From Pseudomonadota bacterium (GTDB taxonomy: Bacteria; Pseudomonadota; Gammaproteobacteria; Burkholderiales; JABEVD01): DNA of 64,000 nt. A model generated the notes under the pieces. The model was not told the DNA's origin and ran no database searches. It was given only the letters and a program-made list of their open reading frames with translations. Positions 1 through 8,035 of this stretch are shown here, one piece after another. Within the stretch, counting starts at the first letter, position 1; each line of letters begins with the position of its first letter. The position numbers and the translations under genes were made by a program. The stretch is from NCBI GenBank assembly GCA_021806605.1, contig JAJZQY010000002.1, forward strand, positions 1 through 64,000. The letters run 5' to 3'.

Positions 1-218
1 CGGGTTCCGGCGGGGAGATTCAGCTGACGGACGGCATCGCTGCCCTGCTGGCGGAGGAGAAGATACTCGCCTATCAATTTCACGGCACGCGCTACGATTG
101 CGGCAGCAAGCTGGGATACCTTCAGGCTACCCTGGCCTATGCGCTCAGGCACCCGGAAGTGAGAGATGATTATGCCGATCTGCTCCGTTCCAGAATCGGT
201 TCCGGTGAGGAGGGGTGA
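1..218 (+). CDS. galU: UTP-glucose-1-phosphate uridylyltransferase, C-terminal fragment
   Basis: Only the last 71 codons are inside the window, reading in frame from base 3 to a TGA at 216-218. The peptide contains GEIQLTDGIAALL and then HGTRYDCGSKLGYLQA, the C-terminal signature of bacterial GalU enzymes that make UDP-glucose from UTP and glucose-1-phosphate for cell-surface polysaccharide. The gene is cut by the window edge, not truncated biologically as far as can be seen. The next gene starts one base after this stop, so the two are probably cotranscribed. The family call is fairly safe; a related sugar nucleotidyltransferase remains possible because the catalytic N-terminus is not visible. 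Confidence 0.85.
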   Translation, partial: GSGGEIQLTDGIAALLAEEKILAYQFHGTRYDCGSKLGYLQATLAYALRHPEVRDDYADLLRSRIGSGEEG

Positions 219-219
219 G

Positions 220-768
220 ATGTTGAGTGCAAGAGAAGCCCAGGACATTTATGATAATGCGGAACTGATCTATTCTGCGGAAGAGGTAACTGCTGCTTTG
301 AAGCGGCTTGCCCGGGAAATCGCCGATACCCTTTCGGGAACGCACCCACTTGTGCTGAGCGTGATGGGGGGCGCCGTCGTGTTTACCGGCCAGTTGCTGC
401 CCATGCTGAATTTTCCGCTGGACTTCGATTACATCCATGTCAGTCGCTACGGAAATAAAACAAGCGGAGGCGAGCTGGACTGGCGCGTGGCGCCTCGCGA
501 AAATGCGCGCGGCAGAGTTGTTCTGGTTCTAGACGACATTCTGGACGAAGGGGAAACCATGCTGGGCGTGAAGCAGAGAGTGATGGCTGAAGGGGCGGCA
601 GGTTTCTACAGCGCTGTGTTTTGCGACAAGCAAATAAAAAAGGCAAAGCCGATCAAGGCTGACTTCGTGGGATTGCGGCTGCCTGACAAATATGTCTTCG
701 GGTTTGGCATGGATGTGCATGGCGCCTGGCGGAATTTGCCGGCAATCTATGCCAAGAGGGAAGGATAA
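220..768 (+). CDS. hpt: Hypoxanthine-guanine phosphoribosyltransferase
   Basis: A 182-residue type I phosphoribosyltransferase. The PRPP-binding loop VLVLDDILDEGET lies at about residues 101-113. The family transfers ribose phosphate from PRPP to hypoxanthine or guanine in purine salvage. The ATG at 220 was chosen because it follows the galU stop by one base and has a purine-rich GAGGAGGGG ribosome site just upstream; a longer reading from 166 would run back into galU. It is followed one base later by a purine nucleoside phosphorylase family gene that would release hypoxanthine, so the pair forms a coherent salvage module. Substrate preference (hypoxanthine versus guanine) cannot be read from sequence. 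Confidence 0.88.
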   Translation: MLSAREAQDIYDNAELIYSAEEVTAALKRLAREIADTLSGTHPLVLSVMGGAVVFTGQLLPMLNFPLDFDYIHVSRYGNKTSGGELDWRVAPRENARGRVVLVLDDILDEGETMLGVKQRVMAEGAAGFYSAVFCDKQIKKAKPIKADFVGLRLPDKYVFGFGMDVHGAWRNLPAIYAKREG

Positions 769-769
769 T

Positions 770-1516
770 ATGCTGGCGATAATCGGTGGCTCGGGCTTGA
801 CCGGGCTCGTGAACATGAAAGTGACCCGACGTCTGGTGATGCGTACGCCTTATGGAGAACCCTCAGGCGCGCTGACATTCGGAAAAATCAGGGGACATGA
901 AGTCATTTTCTTGGCGCGTCATGGCTATGCGCATACGATACCGCCGCATGATGTGAATTATCGCGCCAATATCTGGGCGCTCAGTTCGCAGAATGCGAGC
1001 CATGTGGTGTCGATCGCATCCGTGGGCGGCATCCGCAGCGACCTCGCTCCCGGATCACTCGTCATTCCCGATCAGATCATCGATTATACGCATGGACGCA
1101 AATCGACTTTTTTCGATACTCGGGAAAAGCCGGTGACTCATACCGATTTCACCGAACCTTATTGCGAGGATCTGAGGCAAAGATGCATCAAGGCCGCTGC
1201 GTTGTGCGGCAAACAGGTGTCCAATGGCGGAGTTTATGCGGCGACGCAGGGACCAAGACTGGAATCTGCGGCAGAAATCAACAGGCTGGAGCGCGACGGT
1301 GCTGACATGGTCGGCATGACAGGCATGCCCGAGGCGATTCTTGCAAGGGAGATGGGCCTTTGCTATGCAGCGATAGCTGTGGTCGCCAATTATGCAGCGG
1401 GCAGAGGCAGCAGTCTGCATGCGGTGAAACTGGAAGACGTGAATGCCGTGCTCATGGCGGCGATGGGACAGGTCAGGGAAATACTGGAAAGCCTGGCAGA
1501 AATCCATGGCGATTGA
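770..1516 (+). CDS. S-methyl-5'-thioinosine phosphorylase (MTAP/PNP family)
   Basis: A 248-residue purine nucleoside phosphorylase of the MTAP branch. It starts with the phosphate-binding IIGGSGL loop (residues 4-10), has RHG at 50-52, a GPRLES motif at 161-166 and VGMTGMPE near 181-188. The base-recognition segment reads ANYAAG (around 206-211): the two Asp residues that MTAP uses for adenine are Asn and Ala here, which in the family goes with 6-oxopurines. That points to methylthioinosine (MTIP) rather than methylthioadenosine. It would give methylthioribose-1-phosphate plus hypoxanthine, the latter being the substrate of the preceding gene. The ATG at 770 directly follows the hpt stop. General inosine/guanosine phosphorylase activity is the main alternative. 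Confidence 0.8.
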   Translation: MLAIIGGSGLTGLVNMKVTRRLVMRTPYGEPSGALTFGKIRGHEVIFLARHGYAHTIPPHDVNYRANIWALSSQNASHVVSIASVGGIRSDLAPGSLVIPDQIIDYTHGRKSTFFDTREKPVTHTDFTEPYCEDLRQRCIKAAALCGKQVSNGGVYAATQGPRLESAAEINRLERDGADMVGMTGMPEAILAREMGLCYAAIAVVANYAAGRGSSLHAVKLEDVNAVLMAAMGQVREILESLAEIHGD

Positions 1517-2036
1517 TGTACTGAAAATGGGAGATGCGCGCCTCTTGAAGCAGGCGGCTCCCGTGACCGAATTCGATACTCCGGAACTGCATGAACTCGT
1601 ATCCGACATGACCGATACCATGCGCTCCCTGAATGGAGCAGGACTGGCTGCTCCCCAGATCGGAGTCGGGCTGCAGCTTGTTCTGTTCGAAGTTATCGAG
1701 AATCCGCGCTACCCGGATGTGGAATGCATCCCACTCACCATATTGATCAATCCTGTCCTTGAGCCGATAGGAGATGAAATGGAAGAGGGCTGGGAAGGGT
1801 GTTTGAGCATCCCGGGAATGCGCGGGCTTGTGCCGAGATATACCAAGCTCAGATACCGCGGATTCGATGCCTATGGGAATGCAATCGACAGAGAGGTCGG
1901 CGGATTTCATGCAAGGGTGGTGCAGCACGAGTGCGATCATCTTCTGGGCATCCTCTATCCGATGAGGATCAGGGATTTGCGTAATTTTGGATTCAGCAGC
2001 GCACTTTCCTCCGGAAAGTCCTACCCGGAAGAGTAG
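1506..2036 (+). CDS. def: Peptide deformylase
   Basis: A 176-residue metallohydrolase removing the formyl group from the initiator methionine of new proteins. All three family motifs are intact: [10 protein letters not shown] (44-53), EGCLS (97-101, metal Cys) and QHECDHL (140-146, metal His pair and catalytic Glu). The ATG at 1506 lies inside the end of the preceding phosphorylase gene (11-base overlap), which implies translational coupling. Def is usually beside fmt; here it sits in a salvage operon, so this may be a second deformylase. Some deformylases of this type have a longer loop between motifs, as here ([14 protein letters not shown]). The stop TAG is immediately followed by the opposing motB stop with no gap. 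Confidence 0.9.
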   Translation: MAIDVLKMGDARLLKQAAPVTEFDTPELHELVSDMTDTMRSLNGAGLAAPQIGVGLQLVLFEVIENPRYPDVECIPLTILINPVLEPIGDEMEEGWEGCLSIPGMRGLVPRYTKLRYRGFDAYGNAIDREVGGFHARVVQHECDHLLGILYPMRIRDLRNFGFSSALSSGKSYPEE

Positions 2037-2987
2037 TTATTTTTTTGGGGATGGCGTTGCTGCGGTTTTGGGGGTCAGCGTATCCGGGGTGACCTTGGTA
2101 TGGCTGTCCACGTTGCTCACGCTTTCGTTGGAAGTGATGGCATCTTCGGTTTTCTTGTTCATGACGATGATGCTGATGCGGCGGTTGATGGGATTGTACG
2201 GGTTGTCCTTGTCGATCGGCACTGCGGATGCGAGTCCGACCACGCGCAGCATCTTGCTGGCATCCATGCCGCCCTTGATCAATTCCCTGCGCGAAGCATT
2301 GGCTCTGTCTGCCGACAGCTCCCAATTGCTGTAGCTTTTGTCGCCGCCGCTGTAGGGGGTTGCGTCGGTATGGCCGGACAGGCTGATTCGGTTCGGTACG
2401 CCATTCAGGGTCTTGCCGATTTCGTCCAGGATGGCTTTTGTATAAGGCTGAAGCACTGTGCTGCCGAGAGCAAACATGGGCCGGTTCTTCGCATCCACGA
2501 TTTGAATGCGCAACCCCTCCGCAGTGATGTCGATGAGAAGCTGGTTCTTGAACTTCTTCATCTCCGGATTGGTGTCGATGGCCTTTTCCAGGGTGCTCTT
2601 GAGGGCTTTCAGCTTCTGCTCTTCCTGATGCTCGATCACCGCCTTGGCATCCATCAGATTGATCTTTTTCTGCTTGACTTCGATGTCGCCGTATTTGACT
2701 TGTCCGGAAGCGCGCGTCAGATCCTGCCCTCCGCCCTTGATGATACTGGAGCTGTCACCAGTGCCTTGGCCGCCGTAAAGCGCCACCTTGAGCGGCGTCT
2801 TGAAGTATTCGGCGATTCCTTTCAAGTTCCCCGCCGTGGTCGAGCCAAGCAGCCACATCAGCAGGAAGAACGCCATCATTGCCGTGACGAAGTCGGCATA
2901 GGCGATTTTCCAGGCACCGCCGTGATGACCCCCTCCGCCCTTCTTGACACGCTTTATGATAATAGGGCGCTGGGAATCGTCGCTCAT
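2037..2987 (-). CDS. motB: Flagellar stator protein MotB
   Basis: A 316-residue protein with a basic cytoplasmic N-terminus (IIIKRVKKGGGGHHGG), one membrane segment at about 28-48 carrying the proton-binding Asp at position 32 (YADFVTAMMAFFLLMWLL), then a periplasmic linker and an OmpA-type peptidoglycan-binding domain (LSGHTDATP, about 205-213, and NWELSADRANASRREL). Together with MotA it forms the torque-generating stator anchored to the cell wall. The C-terminus is a Ser/Thr/Pro/Lys-rich tail. It lies 21 bases downstream of motA. The Asp at 32 and a 316-residue length agree with proton-driven MotB proteins. Confidence 0.95.
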   Translation of the reverse strand: MSDDSQRPIIIKRVKKGGGGHHGGAWKIAYADFVTAMMAFFLLMWLLGSTTAGNLKGIAEYFKTPLKVALYGGQGTGDSSSIIKGGGQDLTRASGQVKYGDIEVKQKKINLMDAKAVIEHQEEQKLKALKSTLEKAIDTNPEMKKFKNQLLIDITAEGLRIQIVDAKNRPMFALGSTVLQPYTKAILDEIGKTLNGVPNRISLSGHTDATPYSGGDKSYSNWELSADRANASRRELIKGGMDASKMLRVVGLASAVPIDKDNPYNPINRRISIIVMNKKTEDAITSNESVSNVDSHTKVTPDTLTPKTAATPSPKK

Positions 2988-3008
2988 TCGCTATGCCTTG
3001 GAGGGGGA

Positions 3009-3869
3009 TTATTTCGCTTTGCTCTTCTTGACATGTTCCTCGAGCTCGCTGAAGGTGGGGCGCTCGGTGGAATTGAGTACTTTTCTGCCGAATTCGACGG
3101 CCAGTGCCGGCGCATAGCCGTTCAGGCTGGCAAGCAGCGTGACGCGCATGCATTGCAGCAGCTTGCTCGATTCGTTCACTTTTTGCTCGAGCAGGCCTGA
3201 AAGCGGGCCGACGAATCCGTAGGACAGCAGAATGCCAAGAAAAGTGCCGACCAGCGCATGGGCGATCAGGAGACCGAGTTCCCTCGGGGGAATGCCGACA
3301 GATTCCATGGTGTGAACCACCCCCATGACAGCGGCGACGATACCGAAAGCGGGCAGGCCTTCGCCGATTTTTCCCAGGATGTGGGCCGGCGCAAGTTCCT
3401 CATGATGATGCGTTTCGATTTCAACGTCCATCAGGTTCTCGATTTCGAATGAGTTGAGGTTTCCGCCGACCATGATGCGCAGATAGTCGGTCAGGAATTC
3501 GATGGCGTGATGGTCGCTGAGAATCTTGGGATATTTGGAAAAGAGGGGGCTGCTCTTCGGATTGTCGACATCGCCCTCGATCGACATCAATCCTTCCTTC
3601 CTGATTTTGGAGAGAATCTCGTAAAGGAGCGCCATCAGCTCCATGTACAGCGCCTTGTTGTATTTCGAACCCTTGAAAACGGTAGGCAGTGCTTTCAAGG
3701 TAGCCTTGATGGCTTTTCCCGAATTGCCCACCACGAAGGCGCCGCCTGCGGCGCCGGCAATCATGAGCAGTTCGATCGGCTGGAGCAGTGCTGCAAGATG
3801 CCCCCCAGCAATCGCAAATCCCCCGAAAACGCATGCCAGGATGATGACGTAACCGACTATGACCAGCAT
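3009..3869 (-). CDS. motA: Flagellar stator protein MotA
   Basis: A 286-residue inner membrane protein with four hydrophobic segments: two near the N-terminus (MLVIVGYVIILACVFGGFAI and the 32-50 region) and two after a large cytoplasmic loop (LPAFGIVAAVMGVVHTM and ALVGTFLGILLSYGFVGPL). The AFGIVAAVMGVVHTM segment is the conserved third helix facing the channel. MotA and MotB form the proton channel that drives the flagellar rotor; the loop contacts FliG. No other flagellar or chemotaxis genes are in the window, so the pair stands alone between unrelated housekeeping genes. A 13-base palindrome lies upstream (3946-3958). Confidence 0.95.
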   Translation of the reverse strand: MLVIVGYVIILACVFGGFAIAGGHLAALLQPIELLMIAGAAGGAFVVGNSGKAIKATLKALPTVFKGSKYNKALYMELMALLYEILSKIRKEGLMSIEGDVDNPKSSPLFSKYPKILSDHHAIEFLTDYLRIMVGGNLNSFEIENLMDVEIETHHHEELAPAHILGKIGEGLPAFGIVAAVMGVVHTMESVGIPPRELGLLIAHALVGTFLGILLSYGFVGPLSGLLEQKVNESSKLLQCMRVTLLASLNGYAPALAVEFGRKVLNSTERPTFSELEEHVKKSKAK

Positions 3870-3945
3870 TGCTCAATCTCTCCCGAAGGCTTGATGGTGG
3901 TGAGGAGGTTCTTCAAGTTAGTGCAACAGTCATCGCATACATGCG

Positions 3946-3958
3946 GGTTATGATAACC
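3946..3958. promoter_or_regulatory. 13-base perfect palindrome upstream of motA
   Basis: GGTTAT-G-ATAACC, two perfect 6-base arms around a single base, sits about 77 bases before the motA start and 30 bases after the suhB-like stop. It is the only striking symmetry in the 118-base gap. It could be an operator for motAB, or a short hairpin at the end of the upstream transcript; there is no T-run to make it a terminator. Confidence 0.3.
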
Positions 3959-3987
3959 AAAACTTGTTGCTTGCGCTATCCTATGGA

Positions 3988-4791
3988 CTATATTTGAACT
4001 TTGAGCTTTTCGGTCAGATGGGACGAGATCGTTTGCAGAAGCTGCCCGAAAATTTTCGGCGAGCCCGCCACGATGTGTCCATTTTTCAAATAATTGGCTT
4101 CTCCATGCAGATCGCCTACGAGGCCTCCGGCTTCCGTTATCAGCAGGGTGCCCGCCGCAATATCCCATGGGCTCAGACTGAATTCCCAAAAACCGTCGAA
4201 CCTTCCGGCTGCGACCGAAGCGAGATCGAGCGCGGCAGAACCCGGACGGCGGATACCAGAGGTTTTTTGCACCAGTTCGCGGAATATGGCGAGGTAGGCC
4301 TCCAGATGGTCGAAATTCCTGAAGGGAAATCCTGTGCCAATCAGGGCGTCTTCCAGACGGGTTCTCTTGGAAACCCTGATCCTTCTGTCGTTGAGGAACG
4401 CGCCGCCCCCTCTGGTTGCCGTGAAAAGATCGTTGTGCACGGGATCGAATACCACGGCTTGCGTGATTACTCCCTTGTGCGCCAGCGCGATGGAAACGGA
4501 ATATTGCGGAAATCCGTGAAGGAAGTTGGTTGTGCCGTCAAGCGGATCGATGATCCACTGGAATTCCGAATCGCCTTGTGTCCCGCTTTCTTCTGCTAGA
4601 ATGGCGTGGCCCGGATAGGAGTCCGTGATGATTTCTAGAATGGCCGCTTCGGCAGCTTTGTCCACTTCGCTCACGAAATCGTTGTAGGATTTGTGCTCGA
4701 CTTTGAGCAGATCAAGATTCTGGGATGCGCGGTTGATGATCGATCCGGCACGGCGTGCAGCCTTGACTGCGGTATTGAGCATGGGATGCAT
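3988..4791 (-). CDS. suhB: Inositol-1-monophosphatase family protein (SuhB-like)
   Basis: A 267-residue Mg-dependent phosphatase. The metal-binding residues are in place: LAEES (Glu67/Glu68), [13 protein letters not shown] (Asp82, Asp85) and [15 protein letters not shown] near residue 215. SuhB proteins dephosphorylate inositol-1-phosphate and in enterobacteria also take part in rRNA antitermination with Nus factors; which role applies here cannot be told. It is transcribed away from trmJ with 80 bases between the starts; the suhB-trmJ neighbourhood also occurs in gammaproteobacteria. A second Met three codons in (MLNTA) is an alternative start. Confidence 0.9.
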   Translation of the reverse strand: MHPMLNTAVKAARRAGSIINRASQNLDLLKVEHKSYNDFVSEVDKAAEAAILEIITDSYPGHAILAEESGTQGDSEFQWIIDPLDGTTNFLHGFPQYSVSIALAHKGVITQAVVFDPVHNDLFTATRGGGAFLNDRRIRVSKRTRLEDALIGTGFPFRNFDHLEAYLAIFRELVQKTSGIRRPGSAALDLASVAAGRFDGFWEFSLSPWDIAAGTLLITEAGGLVGDLHGEANYLKNGHIVAGSPKIFGQLLQTISSHLTEKLKVQI

Positions 4792-4871
4792 GGTGCGTCT
4801 CTAAGGGTTTTGTAAACTGCGACATTCTATCAGGTTACGCATTGAAATTTGTTTTCGGGTTGTTTTGAAAT

Positions 4872-5612
4872 ATGGAGACTGTGGACGACAGATTTGAAAA
4901 TATACGCATCGTGCTGTGCCGACCGACGCATCCAGGAAACATAGGGGCATCGGCCCGCGCCATGAAGACGATGGGACTTTCACGGCTCTATCTGGTTTCG
5001 CCGAAACATTTTCCCCATCCGGAGGCCACTGCGCGCGCATCCGGTGCGGAGGATGTTCTGGAAAGGAGCGTGGTTTGCGAAACGCTCGATGATGCGCTCA
5101 TCGGTGCTCAGCTGATGGTTGCAGTTACGGCAAGGCCGCGGGACCTCTCCCTTGAAGTATTCGATCCGCGTGGTGCTGCGCGCCTCCTTCTCGATGAGGC
5201 TGGCCGAAGCGAGGTCGCCCTGGTTTTCGGAACGGAAATGTCGGGTCTCACGACCGAAGAGATTGGAAAATGCCAGAGCATTTCGACCATTCCTGCGAAT
5301 CCGGCCTATTCTTCACTGAATCTGGCTTCTGCCGTTCAGGTCATGGCCTACGAATTGAAGATGGCGCTTCCGGAGGAAATAAAATCGTCCGAAAAGATGC
5401 TTGATCTTGCCACTTTCGAAGAAATCGAACATTTTTATCAGCATTTGGAAATGACTTTGGTTAAGATTGGATTTCTCGATCCCGAAGAGCCGAAAAGATT
5501 GATGCAAAGAATGCGCAGGCTGTTTGCAAGAAGCCGTCTTGAGAAGACGGAAGTGAATATCCTCAGGGGGATTTTGAGAGATTTGTCGGAATATACTCCG
5601 CGCAAGGAATGA
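4872..5612 (+). CDS. trmJ: tRNA (cytidine/uridine-2'-O-)-methyltransferase TrmJ
   Basis: A 246-residue SPOUT methyltransferase. Motif 1 [19 protein letters not shown] (about 18-36), motif 2 [15 protein letters not shown] (about 118-132) and motif 3 [20 protein letters not shown] form the knotted SAM-binding site. TrmJ methylates the ribose of residue 32 in tRNA anticodon loops. The C-terminal extension after residue 165 is typical of TrmJ rather than TrmL. Its last four bases overlap the cysE start (ATGA). The trmJ-iscR order is shared with E. coli, where trmJ also precedes the isc operon. Confidence 0.92.
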   Translation: METVDDRFENIRIVLCRPTHPGNIGASARAMKTMGLSRLYLVSPKHFPHPEATARASGAEDVLERSVVCETLDDALIGAQLMVAVTARPRDLSLEVFDPRGAARLLLDEAGRSEVALVFGTEMSGLTTEEIGKCQSISTIPANPAYSSLNLASAVQVMAYELKMALPEEIKSSEKMLDLATFEEIEHFYQHLEMTLVKIGFLDPEEPKRLMQRMRRLFARSRLEKTEVNILRGILRDLSEYTPRKE

Positions 5613-6367
5613 AATTGTTCGAATCCATAAGAGAAGACATCCAGGTCGTATTCGAACGCGATCCTGCGGCACGCACGCGATGGGAGGTGATCACCTGCTA
5701 TCCGGGTTTTCATGCCATTCTGATTCACAAGCTGTCGCGTCGTCTGTGGCGTGCCGGACTGAAATGGCTGGCGAGATTCGTTGCGCATTTTGCACGCTGG
5801 CTCACTGGAATAGAAATTCATCCCGGCGCAAAAATCGGCAGGCGGGTATTCATCGATCACGGCATGGGGATTGTGATCGGTGAAACGGCCGAGATCGGTG
5901 ATGATTCAACGCTTTACCATGGCGTTACCCTGGGGGGGACTTCCTGGAATGAAGGCAAGCGACACCCAACTCTAGGCAGGGGAGTCATCGTCGGGGCTGG
6001 TGCCAAGATACTCGGGCCCATCCGGATCGGGGATGGCGCCAAGATCGGATCCAATGCCGTAGTCGTCAAGGATGTTCCGGACGGCGCGACCGCGGTGGGC
6101 ATTCCGGCAAGAATTCTTGATGAATCCAAGCAGCGGGTGCGGGAGAAAAAGGCCGAGAAAATGGGCTTTAGCGCCTATGCTATCGGGGACGACATGAACG
6201 ATCCGATTACCAAGGCAATACATGGCTTGATCGATCATAGCGTCGCCAGCGACCACAAGATCGAGCTGATACTCCAGTATCTTGAAAAAATTGGCATCCA
6301 TACCGAAGAAGCCAAAGCCACAGCAGACGGTTTCGATCCAAAATACCTCAATAAAATAGTTGACTGA
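5609..6367 (+). CDS. cysE: Serine O-acetyltransferase
   Basis: A 252-residue left-handed beta-helix acyltransferase. The N-terminal helical part ([31 protein letters not shown], given here as family hallmark in two pieces: [10 protein letters not shown] and CYPGFHAI) is followed by hexapeptide repeats and the catalytic loop [18 protein letters not shown], then [11 protein letters not shown]. The enzyme makes O-acetylserine, the first step of cysteine synthesis. The gene overlaps trmJ by four bases and its stop lies inside the iscR promoter. Location directly before iscR and a cysteine desulfurase links cysteine supply to its use in Fe-S assembly. The C-terminal tail after residue 165 is longer than in epsilonproteobacterial short forms. 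Confidence 0.93.
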   Translation: MKLFESIREDIQVVFERDPAARTRWEVITCYPGFHAILIHKLSRRLWRAGLKWLARFVAHFARWLTGIEIHPGAKIGRRVFIDHGMGIVIGETAEIGDDSTLYHGVTLGGTSWNEGKRHPTLGRGVIVGAGAKILGPIRIGDGAKIGSNAVVVKDVPDGATAVGIPARILDESKQRVREKKAEKMGFSAYAIGDDMNDPITKAIHGLIDHSVASDHKIELILQYLEKIGIHTEEAKATADGFDPKYLNKIVD

Positions 6368-6387
6368 TTTTTTAAACTTGCTATATA
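6360..6387 (+). promoter_or_regulatory. Putative sigma-70 promoter of iscR
   Basis: A TTGACT -35 element at 6360-6365 overlaps the cysE stop codon and is separated by 16 bases from a TATATA -10 at 6382-6387. The iscR start lies about 50 bases downstream. The -10 overlaps the candidate IscR-binding site, as expected for an autorepressed promoter. Confidence 0.55.
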
Positions 6388-6409
6388 GTTGACCAAAGAG
6401 ATCGGATAT
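6385..6409. promoter_or_regulatory. Candidate IscR type 1 binding site
   Basis: The 25 bases fit the known IscR type 1 arrangement: ATAGTTGAC at the left end, a five-base A/G-rich centre, and GGATAT at the right end in the positions of the inverted half. The outer ATA/TAT, the GAC and the TC-GG contacts match; about five of the central positions do not. The site overlaps the putative -10 and ends 30 bases before iscR. Holo-IscR would repress iscR and the desulfurase gene when Fe-S clusters are sufficient. Judged by eye against the remembered consensus. Confidence 0.5.
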
Positions 6410-6439
6410 GATCTGCTCTGTCAATCATATGAGGCAAAC

Positions 6440-6886
6440 ATGAGATTAACTACGAAAGGCCGCTTTGCCGTGACGGCCATGGTCGATTTGGCCATCCATT
6501 CCGACGGTGCGCCGGTAACATTGGCCGGAGTAAGCGAGCGTCAGCTGATATCCCTGTCCTACCTTGAGCAGTTGTTCGGCAGGCTGAGGCGTCATGGCCT
6601 TGTCGAAAGCGTGAGAGGTCCAGGTGGCGGTTATTGTATAGCCAAGCCATTGGATCAGATTTCGGTTGCGAAAATCATTCTGGCTGTCGATGAACCGCTC
6701 GATGCGACCAAGTGCGGCGGGAAGGCGAATTGCAAGGCCAACGGGCCTTGCCTTACCCATAATCTCTGGACCGACCTGACCGATCAGATCTACAGCTATC
6801 TTGAGTCGATCACCCTCGATCAGCTGATTTACGGCAAGGATGAACCGATTCGGGACAACATGCGGATGATGCTCGCACCTGCTTAA
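6440..6886 (+). CDS. iscR: Fe-S cluster-sensing transcriptional regulator IscR (Rrf2 family)
   Basis: A 148-residue Rrf2-family winged helix repressor. The N-terminus MRLTTKGRFAVTAMVDLA and wing RGPGGGY are typical. The cluster ligands Cys92, Cys98, Cys104 and His107 (KCGGKANCKANGPCLTHNLW) fall at exactly the positions of E. coli IscR, so [2Fe-2S] sensing is very likely retained. The ATG at 6440 was preferred over an upstream in-frame ATG at 6389 because the latter lies inside the promoter/operator. The stop TAA shares a base with the ATG of the next gene. It probably represses itself and the downstream desulfurase through the box at 6385-6409. Confidence 0.93.
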   Translation: MRLTTKGRFAVTAMVDLAIHSDGAPVTLAGVSERQLISLSYLEQLFGRLRRHGLVESVRGPGGGYCIAKPLDQISVAKIILAVDEPLDATKCGGKANCKANGPCLTHNLWTDLTDQIYSYLESITLDQLIYGKDEPIRDNMRMMLAPA

Positions 6887-8031
6887 TGCCGGTTTATCTG
6901 GATTACAATGCTACGTCTCCGATGGAGACGGAAGTTCTGGACGGGATGCTTCCCTATCTCAGAACAGGCTTTGGCAATCCTTCCAGCCTTCACGCCTTCG
7001 GCAGGGTAGCGAGAGAAGCCGTCCACAATGCAAGAAGCCAGGTTGCAGAAGCCGTTGGCTGTCAGAGTTCTCAGGTCATTTTCACGAGCGGCGGGAGCGA
7101 GGCCAATAATTTGTTCATCAAGGGCGCGGCAGGATACCTCAAGCCCGGCACGATTGCGATCAGTTCGATAGAGCATCCCAGTATCGTGAAGCCAGCAGCC
7201 TCACTGATCCGAGCTGGCTGGCTGCTGCGCAAGATTTCGGTGGATGCCGAAGGCCTGCTCGACATCAGCGATGCCGAAAGCGCGCTTTCGAGCCCTTCGA
7301 GTCCATCGTGCATGGTTTCGGTAATGCTGGCCAACAATGAGACAGGCGTCATTCAGGATGTGTCGAAAGTGGCTGAAATCACCCGCTCCCGCGGGGCATG
7401 GATGCACACCGATGCGGTTCAGGCTTTCGGCAAGATCCCCTTGAATTTTCACTCCCTTGGCGTGCATGCCATGACGATTTCGGCTCACAAGATTTGCGGC
7501 CCGAAAGGCGTGGGTGCATTGATCGTGGACAAGCGCCTCGCCCTGATGCCCCTTGTCGAAGGGGGGGGGCAGGAATCGGGCTTGCGCTCGGGGACGGAAA
7601 ATGTTGCTGCCATCGTCGGCTTCGGCGTTGCCGCCATGCGTGCCAAAAACCGCCTCTTGAACTACGCGCGGCACGTCGAATGTCTGAAGAAAAAACTGGA
7701 GAGCGCTCTGCAGGACATGGGGGCGGTTCTTTTTTCCAGGGGGGCGCCACGCCTGCCAAACACGTCCTACTTTTCCTTTGCCGGCATCGATGGGGGTACC
7801 CTTGTCATTGAGATGGATCGCGCCGGCTTTGCTATCGCAAGCGGCTCTGCCTGTGCCAGCGGCGCGACGGATCCGAGTGAGACGCTGCTCGCCATGGGGG
7901 TGTCGCCCGATCTGGCGCGAGGGGCGGTGAGAGTAAGTCTGGGAGCAGAGAGCGACGATTCCCATGTGGCCGATTTTGTCACTGCACTGAAAGCTGCGCT
8001 CCGGCGCCTTTCCACTATGGCAGCCGTATAG
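6886..8031 (+). CDS. Cysteine desulfurase (IscS/NifS family)
   Basis: A 381-residue PLP enzyme that converts cysteine to alanine and hands the sulfur to acceptor proteins. PLP contacts are visible: SEAN (71-74), His97, Asp176 and the Schiff-base lysine Lys202 (SAHKICGPKG). The catalytic Cys323 lies in SGSACASG. It is about 20 residues shorter at the C-terminus than E. coli IscS, whose tail binds IscU, and its active-site loop resembles NifS. No iscU, iscA or hscBA follows; instead glnD converges four bases away. It may serve a scaffold encoded elsewhere, or another sulfur pathway. Translation is coupled to iscR by a one-base overlap (TAATG). Confidence 0.88.
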   Translation: MPVYLDYNATSPMETEVLDGMLPYLRTGFGNPSSLHAFGRVAREAVHNARSQVAEAVGCQSSQVIFTSGGSEANNLFIKGAAGYLKPGTIAISSIEHPSIVKPAASLIRAGWLLRKISVDAEGLLDISDAESALSSPSSPSCMVSVMLANNETGVIQDVSKVAEITRSRGAWMHTDAVQAFGKIPLNFHSLGVHAMTISAHKICGPKGVGALIVDKRLALMPLVEGGGQESGLRSGTENVAAIVGFGVAAMRAKNRLLNYARHVECLKKKLESALQDMGAVLFSRGAPRLPNTSYFSFAGIDGGTLVIEMDRAGFAIASGSACASGATDPSETLLAMGVSPDLARGAVRVSLGAESDDSHVADFVTALKAALRRLSTMAAV

Positions 8032-8035
8032 CCTT

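Noticed and set aside
3870-3987. Sigma-28 promoter for motAB
   Set aside because: An ACAAGTTT-like -35 occurs, but nothing like GCCGATAA follows at the right spacing.
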